Shown here in pieces: positions 43,183 through 52,032 of a stretch of 64,000 nt of DNA. The stretch is from the NCBI RefSeq assembly GCF_013694095.1, contig NZ_JACEFB010000016.1, positions 33,535 through 97,534 of the forward strand, in the 5' to 3' direction. A program made the translations under genes and the position numbers. How positions within the stretch are numbered: the first letter of the stretch is position 1; the number at the start of each line of letters is the position of its first letter. Origin of the DNA: Thermogemmata fonticola (GTDB lineage: Bacteria; Planctomycetota; Planctomycetia; Gemmatales; Gemmataceae). Below the pieces are notes generated by a model. It made no database searches and was not told the DNA's origin. It worked only from the letters and a program-made list of their open reading frames with translations.

Positions 43183-44450
43183 TTGGCGCGGACCAGCCGC
43201 GCTAGCAATTTCAGATTGTTCGGTCCCTCGACTTGGACGTAAGCGACCAGAACGTGGCCCTTTCGGCCTGCGCAAGCAAAACCCTGCATTTGGTATTTGT
43301 CGCCTACTCCGGCGATCAGGAAGCCGTATTTCTCAACGGCATCGTATTTGAGAGCATCTTCGGACAGTGGAAAACGGTCAGGCGGCATTTGCCAACCCCA
43401 GACCTTGATCTGCTTGACGCGCCCTTCCCGCAGGTCCGGACGATCCATTGTAAGGAGATAATTCCGTCCATCGAACGCCAACGTGAAGAGCGGTACAAGT
43501 CGTTTGGCAGTCGGCGCGGCAACTTGTCGCGGGCCGTCAACCACCTTGCCGGTTCTATCAAGGCGATACAAACGAAAGCCTGTATTCTGGCCGGCACTAC
43601 CCAGCGGCACGGCGACAAGTGCACCGCCGGGGTCACATGCCAAGGCTGGCATCCGCTGCTCGGCGGGACCAAGATTCTGCGGGGGTCCTAGGGGACGGCC
43701 GCTTGTTGGATCGATGCTCAGGACAGCCGATCGAATCGCAATATTCATGGGGTTGCCATCTGCAATTAGGTATGCCACTAAAATGCGGTCTGGGGTAGCA
43801 GCAATCACCGGGTTATACGCGCTGGCCGTCTTGTCTCCCAGGCTTTTGCCAGGCTCGGTAATGAGCAAGGCGCGGTCCATGACCTTCCCTTCCGGGGAGA
43901 TACGTGTTGCACAGAGCAGATAGCGAGGTCCATCTTGCCCGTAACTTTGCCAGACGACGTGATAATGGCCGCTCGCGAAAACCACAACGGGATGGCACTG
44001 ATTATGGGCACCACCGGCCACGAGAAAACCATCCGGGTCTAGCACTTTCCCATCGGCGGACACACGGGCTGCGTACACATCGTAGTCCTTACCGTTGCGG
44101 TAGTCTTCCCACACTATCAGGAAGTTTTTGCCGTCCGACGCCACGGACGGTCGTTCCTGGTTGTCAGCCGCCGCACAGACCTTGATTCCTGCTGGATCGA
44201 GGGGTTTGCCGTCCGCATGGACGCGGGCGCACCAAATGTCCGCCTCCAAGGCGTTCGTGTTTCCTTCGCGCCACGCCACGAGCCAAAGTTGCGGTTCTTC
44301 GGCCCATGCTGCCCGAGGCCACATCTGACAACGGGGTGTTTCGAAGCGGGGCGTAATTTCGATCGCATCACTTACCGTAACTTCTGCACCGAGACCTCCC
44401 GATAAGATGGAGGCACTGCCCAGCAGTAGCATGCCTACGAGTCGTTTCAT
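43179..44450 (-). CDS. Exported beta-propeller-like protein
   Basis: The 423-residue protein has a signal peptide (RLVGMLLLGSASILSGGLGA) and then repeated blade-like units, seen as QLWLVAWREG, FLIVWEDYRNGKDYDVYAARVSADGKVLD and YHVVWQSYGQDGPRYLLCATRISPEGKV. Similar proteins bind or sense extracellular substrates; enzymatic residues are not obvious. GGGAG lies upstream of the ATG. It follows the next upstream gene by 31 bases and overlaps the tiny ORF downstream, so it is in an operon. Confidence 0.7.
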   Translation of the reverse strand: MKRLVGMLLLGSASILSGGLGAEVTVSDAIEITPRFETPRCQMWPRAAWAEEPQLWLVAWREGNTNALEADIWCARVHADGKPLDPAGIKVCAAADNQERPSVASDGKNFLIVWEDYRNGKDYDVYAARVSADGKVLDPDGFLVAGGAHNQCHPVVVFASGHYHVVWQSYGQDGPRYLLCATRISPEGKVMDRALLITEPGKSLGDKTASAYNPVIAATPDRILVAYLIADGNPMNIAIRSAVLSIDPTSGRPLGPPQNLGPAEQRMPALACDPGGALVAVPLGSAGQNTGFRLYRLDRTGKVVDGPRQVAAPTAKRLVPLFTLAFDGRNYLLTMDRPDLREGRVKQIKVWGWQMPPDRFPLSEDALKYDAVEKYGFLIAGVGDKYQMQGFACAGRKGHVLVAYVQVEGPNNLKLLARLVRAK

Positions 44451-44481
44451 GAGGATACGCTCCCTTTTGCGACAGTTCGTT

Positions 44482-45723
44482 CTATTTCGCGGTTGGCCGG
44501 GTGTAATCGATGCCCGTAATCCGGTACATTCTCTGGTCGGAACCCCAATCGCCACCGCGGTAAACCTGATAGCTCGCACCACCTGGACCAATGCGCCAAA
44601 AGTGAAACCACCACGGCGTTTCTTTTGGATTGCTTCGGAGTACTTCCCGCCATTCCCCGTCGCTGCACAGGGTGGCACTACGCCCGTCGAGGATACGCCG
44701 TAATGTGGCTTCGTCGTGGGAACTGGTGAAGACGACGTTGGGCGGCTGATAACGGGCCTCGTTCCGTCCGAACGCGAAGTGCGGCCCGCAAAACCAACCT
44801 GCCTCTGTCAGGGCGTTGCCATCTCGAGGTTGGCCGCTTTGGGCCTTGGCCACAGGCTCCACCTTGACGACTCCATTCGCCAACTTGGCTCGATAGATAG
44901 CCACTCCCCGGCTGCCGTATCCCTCCCCATCGTAGTAAGTCCCCAGGTAGAAGGAACCATCACCCGCAAGGTAACCTTCGGAACAGGACTGTCTCGGCCC
45001 GCCGTTATCCGCTTTACCCACGTAATCATCCGGCCCAAGCAGACACATTAACTTGCCGTCGTGAAACTCCAGAAACGAACCCTTGGTGAAGAGCTGCAAT
45101 CTACCATTGAGGCCAATTTGCAGATTCGATACGTAACTTAGGTTCACACTCTTTGCCTCGGCTGATTCGCCGCGCTTTCGTGGAACAGCGTCCTTGCCGA
45201 AGCCGATGGCTTGAGCAAACCACCAACGGTTATTCTTGCTCTTGTTGCGGAAGACCCGGTAGATGCCCCCGTGGTGGCTGGCGACGTAGATGCAGCCCTT
45301 GTCTTCTCCCTCGTGCGGCACGCCTTGCACGGCAATGCCGCCCATGGGGTAGCTGTAATTAGTCCCCCAGCCGCCTGTTGGCGATGGAAACGCACTCGCT
45401 GGCCCCTCGCTAAGATTTAAATCCGGAGTCCAGTAATCGTTGCCGGTAATGGTCACGACTCGACCATCGGTGCGGATACAACGGATGGCTCCGTACCAGA
45501 ACGTCGCGAAGAAATACATGTTTCCCTTTTCGTCCCAGGCCAGGTTGGGACTCCGGCCGGACAGCGCTTCCAGTTTTGGGCCGTCCAGGTATTCGAAGAA
45601 GTTGCAAAAGGCAAAATGCTCTCGCTGCGGGACCTTGGGCGGTAGTTTGTCGGCTGTCAGGGACGACGATGCCGACCAAAGAACAAGCCCATACCCGGCG
45701 AGAGCGAGCGTGAAAGGCAACAT
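44482..45723 (-). CDS. Exported protein of unknown function, NHL/propeller-like
   Basis: The 413-residue protein has a signal peptide (LPFTLALAGYGLVLWSASSSLTA) and a mature part with repeated Gly/Trp/Tyr-rich strands (NLAWDEKGNMYFFATFWYGA, GCIYVASHHGGIYRVFRN, GSFYLGTYYDGEGYGSRGVAIY). The pattern fits a secreted propeller-type domain. I see no catalytic motif. GGAGAG lies before the ATG. It is 27 bases downstream of the DUF1501 gene on the same strand. Confidence 0.7.
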   Translation of the reverse strand: MLPFTLALAGYGLVLWSASSSLTADKLPPKVPQREHFAFCNFFEYLDGPKLEALSGRSPNLAWDEKGNMYFFATFWYGAIRCIRTDGRVVTITGNDYWTPDLNLSEGPASAFPSPTGGWGTNYSYPMGGIAVQGVPHEGEDKGCIYVASHHGGIYRVFRNKSKNNRWWFAQAIGFGKDAVPRKRGESAEAKSVNLSYVSNLQIGLNGRLQLFTKGSFLEFHDGKLMCLLGPDDYVGKADNGGPRQSCSEGYLAGDGSFYLGTYYDGEGYGSRGVAIYRAKLANGVVKVEPVAKAQSGQPRDGNALTEAGWFCGPHFAFGRNEARYQPPNVVFTSSHDEATLRRILDGRSATLCSDGEWREVLRSNPKETPWWFHFWRIGPGGASYQVYRGGDWGSDQRMYRITGIDYTRPTAK

Positions 45724-45750
45724 GTCATTCTCTCCATCGCATAGCGGTAG

Positions 45751-47244
45751 TTACGCCACGATTTCCTTGACCACCCGCCCGTGCACGTCGGTGAGGCGGA
45801 AATCCCGCCCTGCGTGCCGGTAAGTCAGCCGTTCATGATCCAGTCCGAGCAAGTACAGAATGGTCGCATGCAAATCATGAATGTGGACCCGATCTTCGAC
45901 GGCTTGGAAGCCAAAGTCATCCGTTTTGCCATAACAGAACCCGCCTTTGACACCGCCACCTGCTAACCAGAGGCTCCAGCCATAGGGGTTGTGTCCGCGC
46001 CCCAGAGCCTCGTAGTTGAGGGTTGTCTTGCCCCGCACCCCTTGCACCAGAGGAGTTCGACCGAATTCTCCCGACCAAATGACGAGTGTGTCGTCAAGCA
46101 GTCCCCGCTGTTTGAGGTCTGTCAAGAGCGCTGCGGTCGGCTTATCGACTCTGGCGCAACTGCTCCTGAGGCTGCGATGTATCATGTTGTGATGGTCCCA
46201 CCCCTTGCTGGTGACTTGGATGAAGCGCACACCTGCTTCAACAAGCCGCCGAGCTAATAAACACTGTCGGCCAAAGCTGTCTGTTTCCCCCGCGCCGATG
46301 CCGTAACGAGCCATCGTTTCGGGAGTTTCACGGGAAATGTCAAGCACTTCCGGCGCCGAAAGTTGCATCCGCGCCGCCATCTCGAAGGACTCGATCATAC
46401 TTTCCAGAGTTGTATCCTGTCCGGCCCTCTGAGCATGTTCGCGGTTAATCTCACGCAAAAGTTCCAGTTGCTTACGCCGAAGTTCCGGAGGCAATCGTGG
46501 ATCAGTCAGGTAACGTAGCTTTTCTCCGCTGGATTTGTCGGTATTATGCAGCAAGGTAGCCTGATAAATCGGCGGCAAGAAGCCGCTCCCACAGTTTATA
46601 GTTGTGCCAGCCGGCGGTGAAATGACCACGAAGCCGGGAAGGTTTTGGTTTTCCGTTCCTAAAGCGTAAGTGATCCAAGCCCCCATGCTCGGCCGCGGAA
46701 CCACCATGCCTGTGTGAAACTGCTGCACCGCCGTCCCATGCTCGGTACTGTCGCACACCATACCCTTAAGCACACACAACTGGTCAGCACATTGGGCGAT
46801 GTGTGGGATGACATCCGACAGCCACAATCCGGATTGGCCGTATTGCTTGAACTTGACGGGCGTCGCCATGAGTGGACCGAAATCCTCAGGGTTCTCCGCT
46901 TTACCTTCCCGAAAATGCCGCGGCAACGATTCGGCAGACAGACGTTGGCCATGGCGGCGGAAAAGCTCTGGCTTATAGTCAAGCAGGTCCACGTGCGATG
47001 GACCGCCTTCCATGAAAAGCAGAATCACCCGCTTAGCGCGTGGCTGGAAATGGGGAAGCTTGGGAGCTAGGGGCGAGCCAGTAGAAAGCGCTCGAGAATC
47101 GATAGGGGTACCTGCTGTTGACTGCGTAACCAAGGCAGCAAAGGCGAGCGAGCCAAAGCCCAGCGCCGTTTGTTGGAGAAACTCACGACGGGTGGCCGGA
47201 ATTACTGGAACGCGTCCGCACGGAAACGATGCCTTCATGCTCAT
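45751..47244 (-). CDS. DUF1501 exported protein
   Basis: The protein of about 497 residues begins with a Tat signal (ATRREFLQQTALGFGSLAFAALV) and then the DUF1501 core: RVILLFMEGGPSHVDLLDYKP, GLWLSDVIPHIAQCADQL, RRLVEAGVRFIQVTSKGWDHH and IWSGEFGRTPLVQG. Start is placed at the second of two near ATGs because GAGGGAG is then at working distance. It belongs to the same run as the PSD1 gene 276 bases upstream, the usual pairing for these families. Confidence 0.92.
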   Translation of the reverse strand: MSMKASFPCGRVPVIPATRREFLQQTALGFGSLAFAALVTQSTAGTPIDSRALSTGSPLAPKLPHFQPRAKRVILLFMEGGPSHVDLLDYKPELFRRHGQRLSAESLPRHFREGKAENPEDFGPLMATPVKFKQYGQSGLWLSDVIPHIAQCADQLCVLKGMVCDSTEHGTAVQQFHTGMVVPRPSMGAWITYALGTENQNLPGFVVISPPAGTTINCGSGFLPPIYQATLLHNTDKSSGEKLRYLTDPRLPPELRRKQLELLREINREHAQRAGQDTTLESMIESFEMAARMQLSAPEVLDISRETPETMARYGIGAGETDSFGRQCLLARRLVEAGVRFIQVTSKGWDHHNMIHRSLRSSCARVDKPTAALLTDLKQRGLLDDTLVIWSGEFGRTPLVQGVRGKTTLNYEALGRGHNPYGWSLWLAGGGVKGGFCYGKTDDFGFQAVEDRVHIHDLHATILYLLGLDHERLTYRHAGRDFRLTDVHGRVVKEIVA

Positions 47245-47520
47245 ACTCATCTCCCTCGAAGCTGCCGACCGATGAAGTCGCGTTCGCATCAGCCCCCTGC
47301 AAATTCCGGTTATCAATTGACCGTATCAGCGCTTCGTTTGCGCTCAAGGCCGTTTCTTGATCTCCTGGTTGAACACCATTTGTATCCACCTTCGGGGTCG
47401 GATGACACAATTTTCTTCGTTCGCACCTACCTCTCTGCTCATGACCCCCAGGTATCTTGCACATTTCATACTGCGAGTCCGTACACAAAGTTGCTGATGT
47501 CTCCGTAAGGAAGCGGTTGC

Positions 47521-49812
47521 TTACTCCACCACCGTGAATTCATTGGAAATCAGCAAAGTATGGCATAATCGAGTCCAGGCTACGTCATAAGCGTCGGGGC
47601 GGTCTCCAAGTTGAGCAACAAAAGTGGAGAGAAAGCTGTGCAGTTGCTGTTGCTCCTTGGCACTGGCCTGGCGTCCAAACAGGAGGAGGTAGAGGCGGTC
47701 GATGCGCTTGGCTTCTGTGGTCAGTTCGGGATCGGACCGTACTTTTACCGCCAAAGCCTCGGCACATTCCAGGACCAGCGGGCTATTGAGCAAGAACAAG
47801 GCTTGCGAGGGGACAATGGAGACTGCCCGGGTACCGCAGGGAGAAGTTGCTGGGGGCATGTCAAAGATACTCAACATATCCAAAGCCGCGGGCACATCCT
47901 TGCGAAAGACTGGCCAATAAATGGCACGTTTGTACAGAGTCTCACGCGGAATGGCCAAATGCATGGTGCTTCCCTGATTGCCAGTTCCCTTGAAGGTCTC
48001 AGGGACGGTGTAAGTGGCAGGTTGGAGGTCGAGACGGCCCGCGACGAACATCATGGCATCATGCAAAGCTTCGGCGTCTTGCCGGCGACGATGCGCACGC
48101 CAGAGCAGACGATTGTCGGGGTCCACAGCCTGGGCTTTGGCATCGTCGCTGGCGCTCAACTGCCATGTCCGTGTCAGCAACAATTCTTTGATGAACGACT
48201 TGAAACTTCCCCGGTGATACTCGCGGAATCGCCGCGCGAGGTAGTCCAGCAATTCGGGATGGCTCGGCGACTCGCCCGTGGTACCGAAGTTATCGGTGGT
48301 GCGCACCAAGCCCGCACCAAAAACATGATGCCAGATGCGATTGACGATGACCCGCGACACCAAGGGATTGTCTGGACTGAGCAGCCAATCAGCCAACTGG
48401 AGCCGACCACTTTGATTCCGGGGAATGGTGGATGCCGGTTTCGAGGTCAACAGCACAGGAAAGCCGCGTGGCACCACAGGGCCAAGCCGATCCACATCGC
48501 CTCCCTTGCGAATCGCCACATCGACGATCTCGTTGTCATCCCGAACGGCCATCACACCGCCATCCGCACCGCGCATCCACACCGGTACGGTCGGTGGCAG
48601 TTTTCCGAGAGCGACAATCCCAGGCACACCAGAACCGAAATCCCCCTTGGCATTGTTGATGCTGCGCGTGCTACGCAAAATTCCAGCGAGGGCGTAGTAG
48701 TCTCGTGTGGTGATGGGATCGAGCTTATGATCGTGGCAGCGTGCACAACCGAGCGACATGCCTAAAAAGGTTTTGCCTATCACCTCGAGCTGTTCATCGA
48801 CGATGTCCAATCGTCGCTTTTCCGGATTCCGATCAGCGGCGACGACGTGAAACAGCGCCAGGTACCCCGTAGCAATCAAGTTGGCCGCTTTTTCCTCGGG
48901 GCGGGACGCAGGCAGCAAGTCGCCGGCAAGCTGCTCCCGGACAAAACGGTCGAAGGGCTTGTCTCTATTGAAGGCGTCTATGACGTATTCCCGGTAGCGC
49001 CAGGCTTGCGGATAAGCGACGGGTGCGGTGGCACCACTGACATCGGCATACCGTGCCAAATCGAGCCAATGGCGGGCCCAGCGCTCGCCAAAATGCGGTG
49101 AGGCCAGCAATTCATCTACCGTCTGCGCCACAGCCACTACCTGATCCCGCCGCCACATCTCCAAAAACCGCTCCCGTTCCGCGAGCGTAGGCGGCAGACC
49201 GGTCAGCACGTAATGGAGCCGACGCAACAGAACGTGCGGTTCAGCATCGGCGACGGGTTTCAATCCTTTGGCTTCCAGATTGGCCAGAATGAAACGGTCA
49301 ATGTCTGTCCGCGGCCAGGTCGTCTCTTGGACAACAGGGACCACGGGGTCCGATAAAGGCTTCAATGACCAAAGGTCCTTAGCTTTGTCGGCAGGCGAGG
49401 CAACCGCCCGAATCTCCTCGGAGCGTGAGTCTGGTGCGCCGATCTTGACCCAGTGCACAAAGTCCTCGATGACTGCCGCCGGCAGTTTTTCTCCAGGAGG
49501 CATCCTTCTGCCCTGGTGTTTGAGGGCTTGAATGAGCAGGCTTTCCTCTGGTCGGCCGGGTATCACTGCCGGTCCGCTGTTCCCGCCTTGAAGCACGCCG
49601 TTACGATGGTCCAGGAGCAAACCGCCCCGCACCTTGGCCGCCTGGGACGAGTGGCATGCGTAACAATGTTTCACGAGGATGGGACGAATGCGGGCCTCAA
49701 AAAACTCGATGTCACTGGGGTCAGCGTTCTCTGCTCCCAAGCCCAGAGGCGGGCGGGCAAGCAGCAGCCCACCCATCACGAGAATGCCGTGCAGGAGCCA
49801 CCGTCCGGCCAT
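47521..49812 (-). CDS. PSD1 protein: cytochrome C + DUF1549 + DUF1553
   Basis: The 763-residue exported protein has a signal peptide (WLLHGILVMGGLLLARPPLGLGA), a cytochrome domain with CYACH at 50-54, and DUF1549 (WPRTDIDRFILANLEAKGL, RRLHYVLTGLPPTLAERERFL, HFGERWARHWLDLARYADV) with CARCHDHKLDP. DUF1553 is C-terminal (VSRVIVNRIWHHVFGAGLV, HPELLDYLARRFRE). The ATG chosen has GGAGGG six bases upstream. It belongs to the same presumed transcription unit as the DUF1501 gene downstream. Confidence 0.93.
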   Translation of the reverse strand: MAGRWLLHGILVMGGLLLARPPLGLGAENADPSDIEFFEARIRPILVKHCYACHSSQAAKVRGGLLLDHRNGVLQGGNSGPAVIPGRPEESLLIQALKHQGRRMPPGEKLPAAVIEDFVHWVKIGAPDSRSEEIRAVASPADKAKDLWSLKPLSDPVVPVVQETTWPRTDIDRFILANLEAKGLKPVADAEPHVLLRRLHYVLTGLPPTLAERERFLEMWRRDQVVAVAQTVDELLASPHFGERWARHWLDLARYADVSGATAPVAYPQAWRYREYVIDAFNRDKPFDRFVREQLAGDLLPASRPEEKAANLIATGYLALFHVVAADRNPEKRRLDIVDEQLEVIGKTFLGMSLGCARCHDHKLDPITTRDYYALAGILRSTRSINNAKGDFGSGVPGIVALGKLPPTVPVWMRGADGGVMAVRDDNEIVDVAIRKGGDVDRLGPVVPRGFPVLLTSKPASTIPRNQSGRLQLADWLLSPDNPLVSRVIVNRIWHHVFGAGLVRTTDNFGTTGESPSHPELLDYLARRFREYHRGSFKSFIKELLLTRTWQLSASDDAKAQAVDPDNRLLWRAHRRRQDAEALHDAMMFVAGRLDLQPATYTVPETFKGTGNQGSTMHLAIPRETLYKRAIYWPVFRKDVPAALDMLSIFDMPPATSPCGTRAVSIVPSQALFLLNSPLVLECAEALAVKVRSDPELTTEAKRIDRLYLLLFGRQASAKEQQQLHSFLSTFVAQLGDRPDAYDVAWTRLCHTLLISNEFTVVE

Positions 49813-49837
49813 TTCGCACCCTCCGCATCGGGATCTG

Positions 49838-50407
49838 CTACTTCCCACTCGCTAGGACTTTGAGCTTGATATTCTTGAAGCCGAGGAACTTGCCCTTGCT
49901 GCCATGGTCCTGGAGAACGACCCAGCCTTCGCGCGGTAAGTTGGCGTACACCAGTTTGAACTTGCCCTGCGGCTTGTGCCATTTTTCCTCGCGGAAATCG
50001 ACCCGGAATGTTTCAATACCGTTGAGCATGCAGGAAATGATCGGACCGTCACAAATGATGTAAAAGTTGTTCCAGCCTTCGTGACTGGGGGCATCGCGCG
50101 ACGGCGCCGCCAGACTGTACAGGGCGCCGTCCGCCTGATCAGGTGGGACCCGTTTGCGATTCTTGTATTCGCCGCTGATTGCGATTTCCAAGTAAGCCCA
50201 GGGGGTGCCCGGAACGCCAGCCCGCACGAACACGCCGCTGTTGCACTCTGCTTTCCAGTCCAGCGACAGGTGGAAGTTCTCGAACTTTTCGTCGAGATAG
50301 ATGAGGTCATGCCACGCCGGCCGTTCCTCGGTATGCCTAAGGACGATGGCGCCATCCTCCACCTTCCAGTTCTTGCGGCGCCGGCAGCTCGGTTCGCCAA
50401 CAGCCAC
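49838..50407 (-). CDS. DUF1080 (3-keto-disaccharide hydrolase-like) protein, N-terminally truncated
   Basis: The 189-residue frame matches DUF1080 (NWKVEDGAIVL, YLDEKFENFHLSLDWK, SGVFVRAGVPG, YIICDGPIISCMLNG, NIKLKVL). Typical members begin with a FNGKDLTGW-like block before NWKVEDG; that block is absent here. Directly upstream, in another frame, lies a Tat leader typical of DUF1501 proteins (listed separately). A one-base indel would join the two. The listed GTG start is therefore only the longest frame and may not be used. The gene looks like a chimera or a degraded remnant. Confidence 0.6.
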   Translation of the reverse strand: MAVGEPSCRRRKNWKVEDGAIVLRHTEERPAWHDLIYLDEKFENFHLSLDWKAECNSGVFVRAGVPGTPWAYLEIAISGEYKNRKRVPPDQADGALYSLAAPSRDAPSHEGWNNFYIICDGPIISCMLNGIETFRVDFREEKWHKPQGKFKLVYANLPREGWVVLQDHGSKGKFLGFKNIKLKVLASGK

Positions 50408-50505
50408 GGCAGCGTGAGTCCACCCAGACCAAGACTCCCCACGCGCAGAAACTCGCGTCGTGAAAGGCCCTTAGTCCCAACGCACCGTTCACCAATCGTT
50501 ATCAT
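50374..50505 (-). pseudogene. Tat-leader fragment of a DUF1501-type gene, out of frame with DUF1080
   Basis: The first 44 codons encode ITIGERCVGTKG then LSRREFLRVGSLGLGGLTLPW, a DUF1501-type twin-arginine leader, up to LLANRAAGAA at 50374. After two intervening bases the DUF1080 frame carries on with NWKVEDG. No DUF1501 body follows, so the leader is a fragment joined to a different gene by deletion, with a frame change. Confidence 0.65.
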
Positions 50506-50537
50506 CGGTGTACCCTCTTTCCCCGGCGGAGCTATGC

Positions 50538-51956
50538 TCAGATGATCGCTTCGTGGATCAACGGCGCCTTATCGTCATCGATGATCCTGATGGGACGATT
50601 GTCCGTGGTGTACAGTTGGTGATCAGGGTCGATACCAAGCAGGTGATAGATGGTCTTGCCCAGACTGGTGACCTTGTATTCATTGTCTTTCACGTAGGCT
50701 GCCATGGAATCGGTAGCCCCCACCACCGCACCGCGCTTGAAGCCGCCACCGGCGACAAAGACAAACTGCGCTGGCGCCCAGTGGTCGCGACCGTAGCCGT
50801 TCTTGCCTTGGAACCGCGGTGTACGTCCCATTTCGCCACACGCCACCACCAGGGTCGTATCGAGCAAGCCGCGCTCGTCCAGATCAGTGATCAACGCACT
50901 GATGGCGGCATCGAAACTAGCCAGGACCGGCAAGGCTTTTTCCAATTGGCCGGGGCCGCCGTGCCAGTCCCAGGAGCCGAAATCGAGATACACAAACGGC
51001 ACGCCCGCCTCGATCAGTCGCCGAGCTGCCAATACCCGAGGCGAATAGATATTCCCCGCCTTACTGGGGTTGTCATGGGAGTCGTACACGGAGAAGCCGT
51101 AGCGTTCTTTGGTTTGGTGCGATTCCTTGCTCAGGTCCACAGCTTCGCGTAGCTTGGGTGAACGCAAGATATCGAAGGCTTTCTGCTGGAACTGGTCCAT
51201 TGCTCCCAGTAACGGTTCCGCTCGGTCGAGCTGTCGCAGTTGGGCTTCCAACGAACGAAGCAGCAGCGTGTTGCGTTCGAAGTCAGCCGCATTGACTTGC
51301 AAACGAGTGATGTCCGGGAAATCCGGGCCTTGCCGTGGATCGGTACTGAGTGGTTTGGGTTGCCGCGGTCTGTCGGACAGAGTGATCACCAAGGGGTTGT
51401 AAGCAGGCCCTAGATAGTTTTCTTTCATTCCGGGTGAATTGGAATTGAGATCGCCGAGGACGACAAAACCAGGCAGGTCGTGGGGTGTAGGAACAAGCTT
51501 GGCGACAACTGATCCGTAAGCTGGATACTTGGGCGTGCCAGCCGTGCTGCGGCGATTACCACATTTCCAACATAGTCCGCCAAAGTGGCCCCCGGCTAAG
51601 GGAAAGCCTCGTGCGTTGACCGAACGGAGGATCGTAAACTTGTCAGCGACTTGAGCCAACTTCGGCAGATGCTCACATACTTGCAAGCCGGGAACCTTAG
51701 TCGCAATGGGGCGGAATGGACCCCGAATTTCAGCCTCTGGATGCTCAGGCTTCATGTCGAACATGTCTTGATGCGGCGGACCACCGGGCAAGAAGATGAA
51801 GATCGCCTGCTTAGCTCGACCACGTCCCCGCTTACCACCGTCCGCCGCCTGGGCACGCAACACGTCGGCCCAAGTCAAACCGAACATTCCGACCCCACCT
51901 ATTTGGAAAAACTTCCGCCGACTCATCAGACGATTGAATGTTGGACATCCGAACAT
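50538..51956 (-). CDS. DUF1501 exported protein
   Basis: The 472-residue protein has a Tat leader (SRRKFFQIGGVGMFGLTWADVLRAQA) after ten extra residues, then DUF1501 core features: IFIFLPGGPPHQDMFDMKP, EHLPKLAQVADKFTILRS, RRLIEAGVPFVYLDFG and CGEMGRTPRF. Start: AGGAGG lies five bases before the first ATG, so the ten-residue leader is included. The downstream gene of the DUF1549 module ends 76 bases upstream; the pair forms one of two tandem modules. Confidence 0.93.
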   Translation of the reverse strand: MFGCPTFNRLMSRRKFFQIGGVGMFGLTWADVLRAQAADGGKRGRGRAKQAIFIFLPGGPPHQDMFDMKPEHPEAEIRGPFRPIATKVPGLQVCEHLPKLAQVADKFTILRSVNARGFPLAGGHFGGLCWKCGNRRSTAGTPKYPAYGSVVAKLVPTPHDLPGFVVLGDLNSNSPGMKENYLGPAYNPLVITLSDRPRQPKPLSTDPRQGPDFPDITRLQVNAADFERNTLLLRSLEAQLRQLDRAEPLLGAMDQFQQKAFDILRSPKLREAVDLSKESHQTKERYGFSVYDSHDNPSKAGNIYSPRVLAARRLIEAGVPFVYLDFGSWDWHGGPGQLEKALPVLASFDAAISALITDLDERGLLDTTLVVACGEMGRTPRFQGKNGYGRDHWAPAQFVFVAGGGFKRGAVVGATDSMAAYVKDNEYKVTSLGKTIYHLLGIDPDHQLYTTDNRPIRIIDDDKAPLIHEAII

Positions 51957-52032
51957 GTTGGACCTCCTTTTTCTATATTTTGTTCAAAATAATCTCAGAA
52001 TAATTTCGCATGCACCGCTGGGATTGCTCGGC

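Noticed and set aside
47611..48765. 384-codon plus-strand ORF
   Set aside because: Antisense to the PSD1 gene; length is explained by high GC and codon bias.
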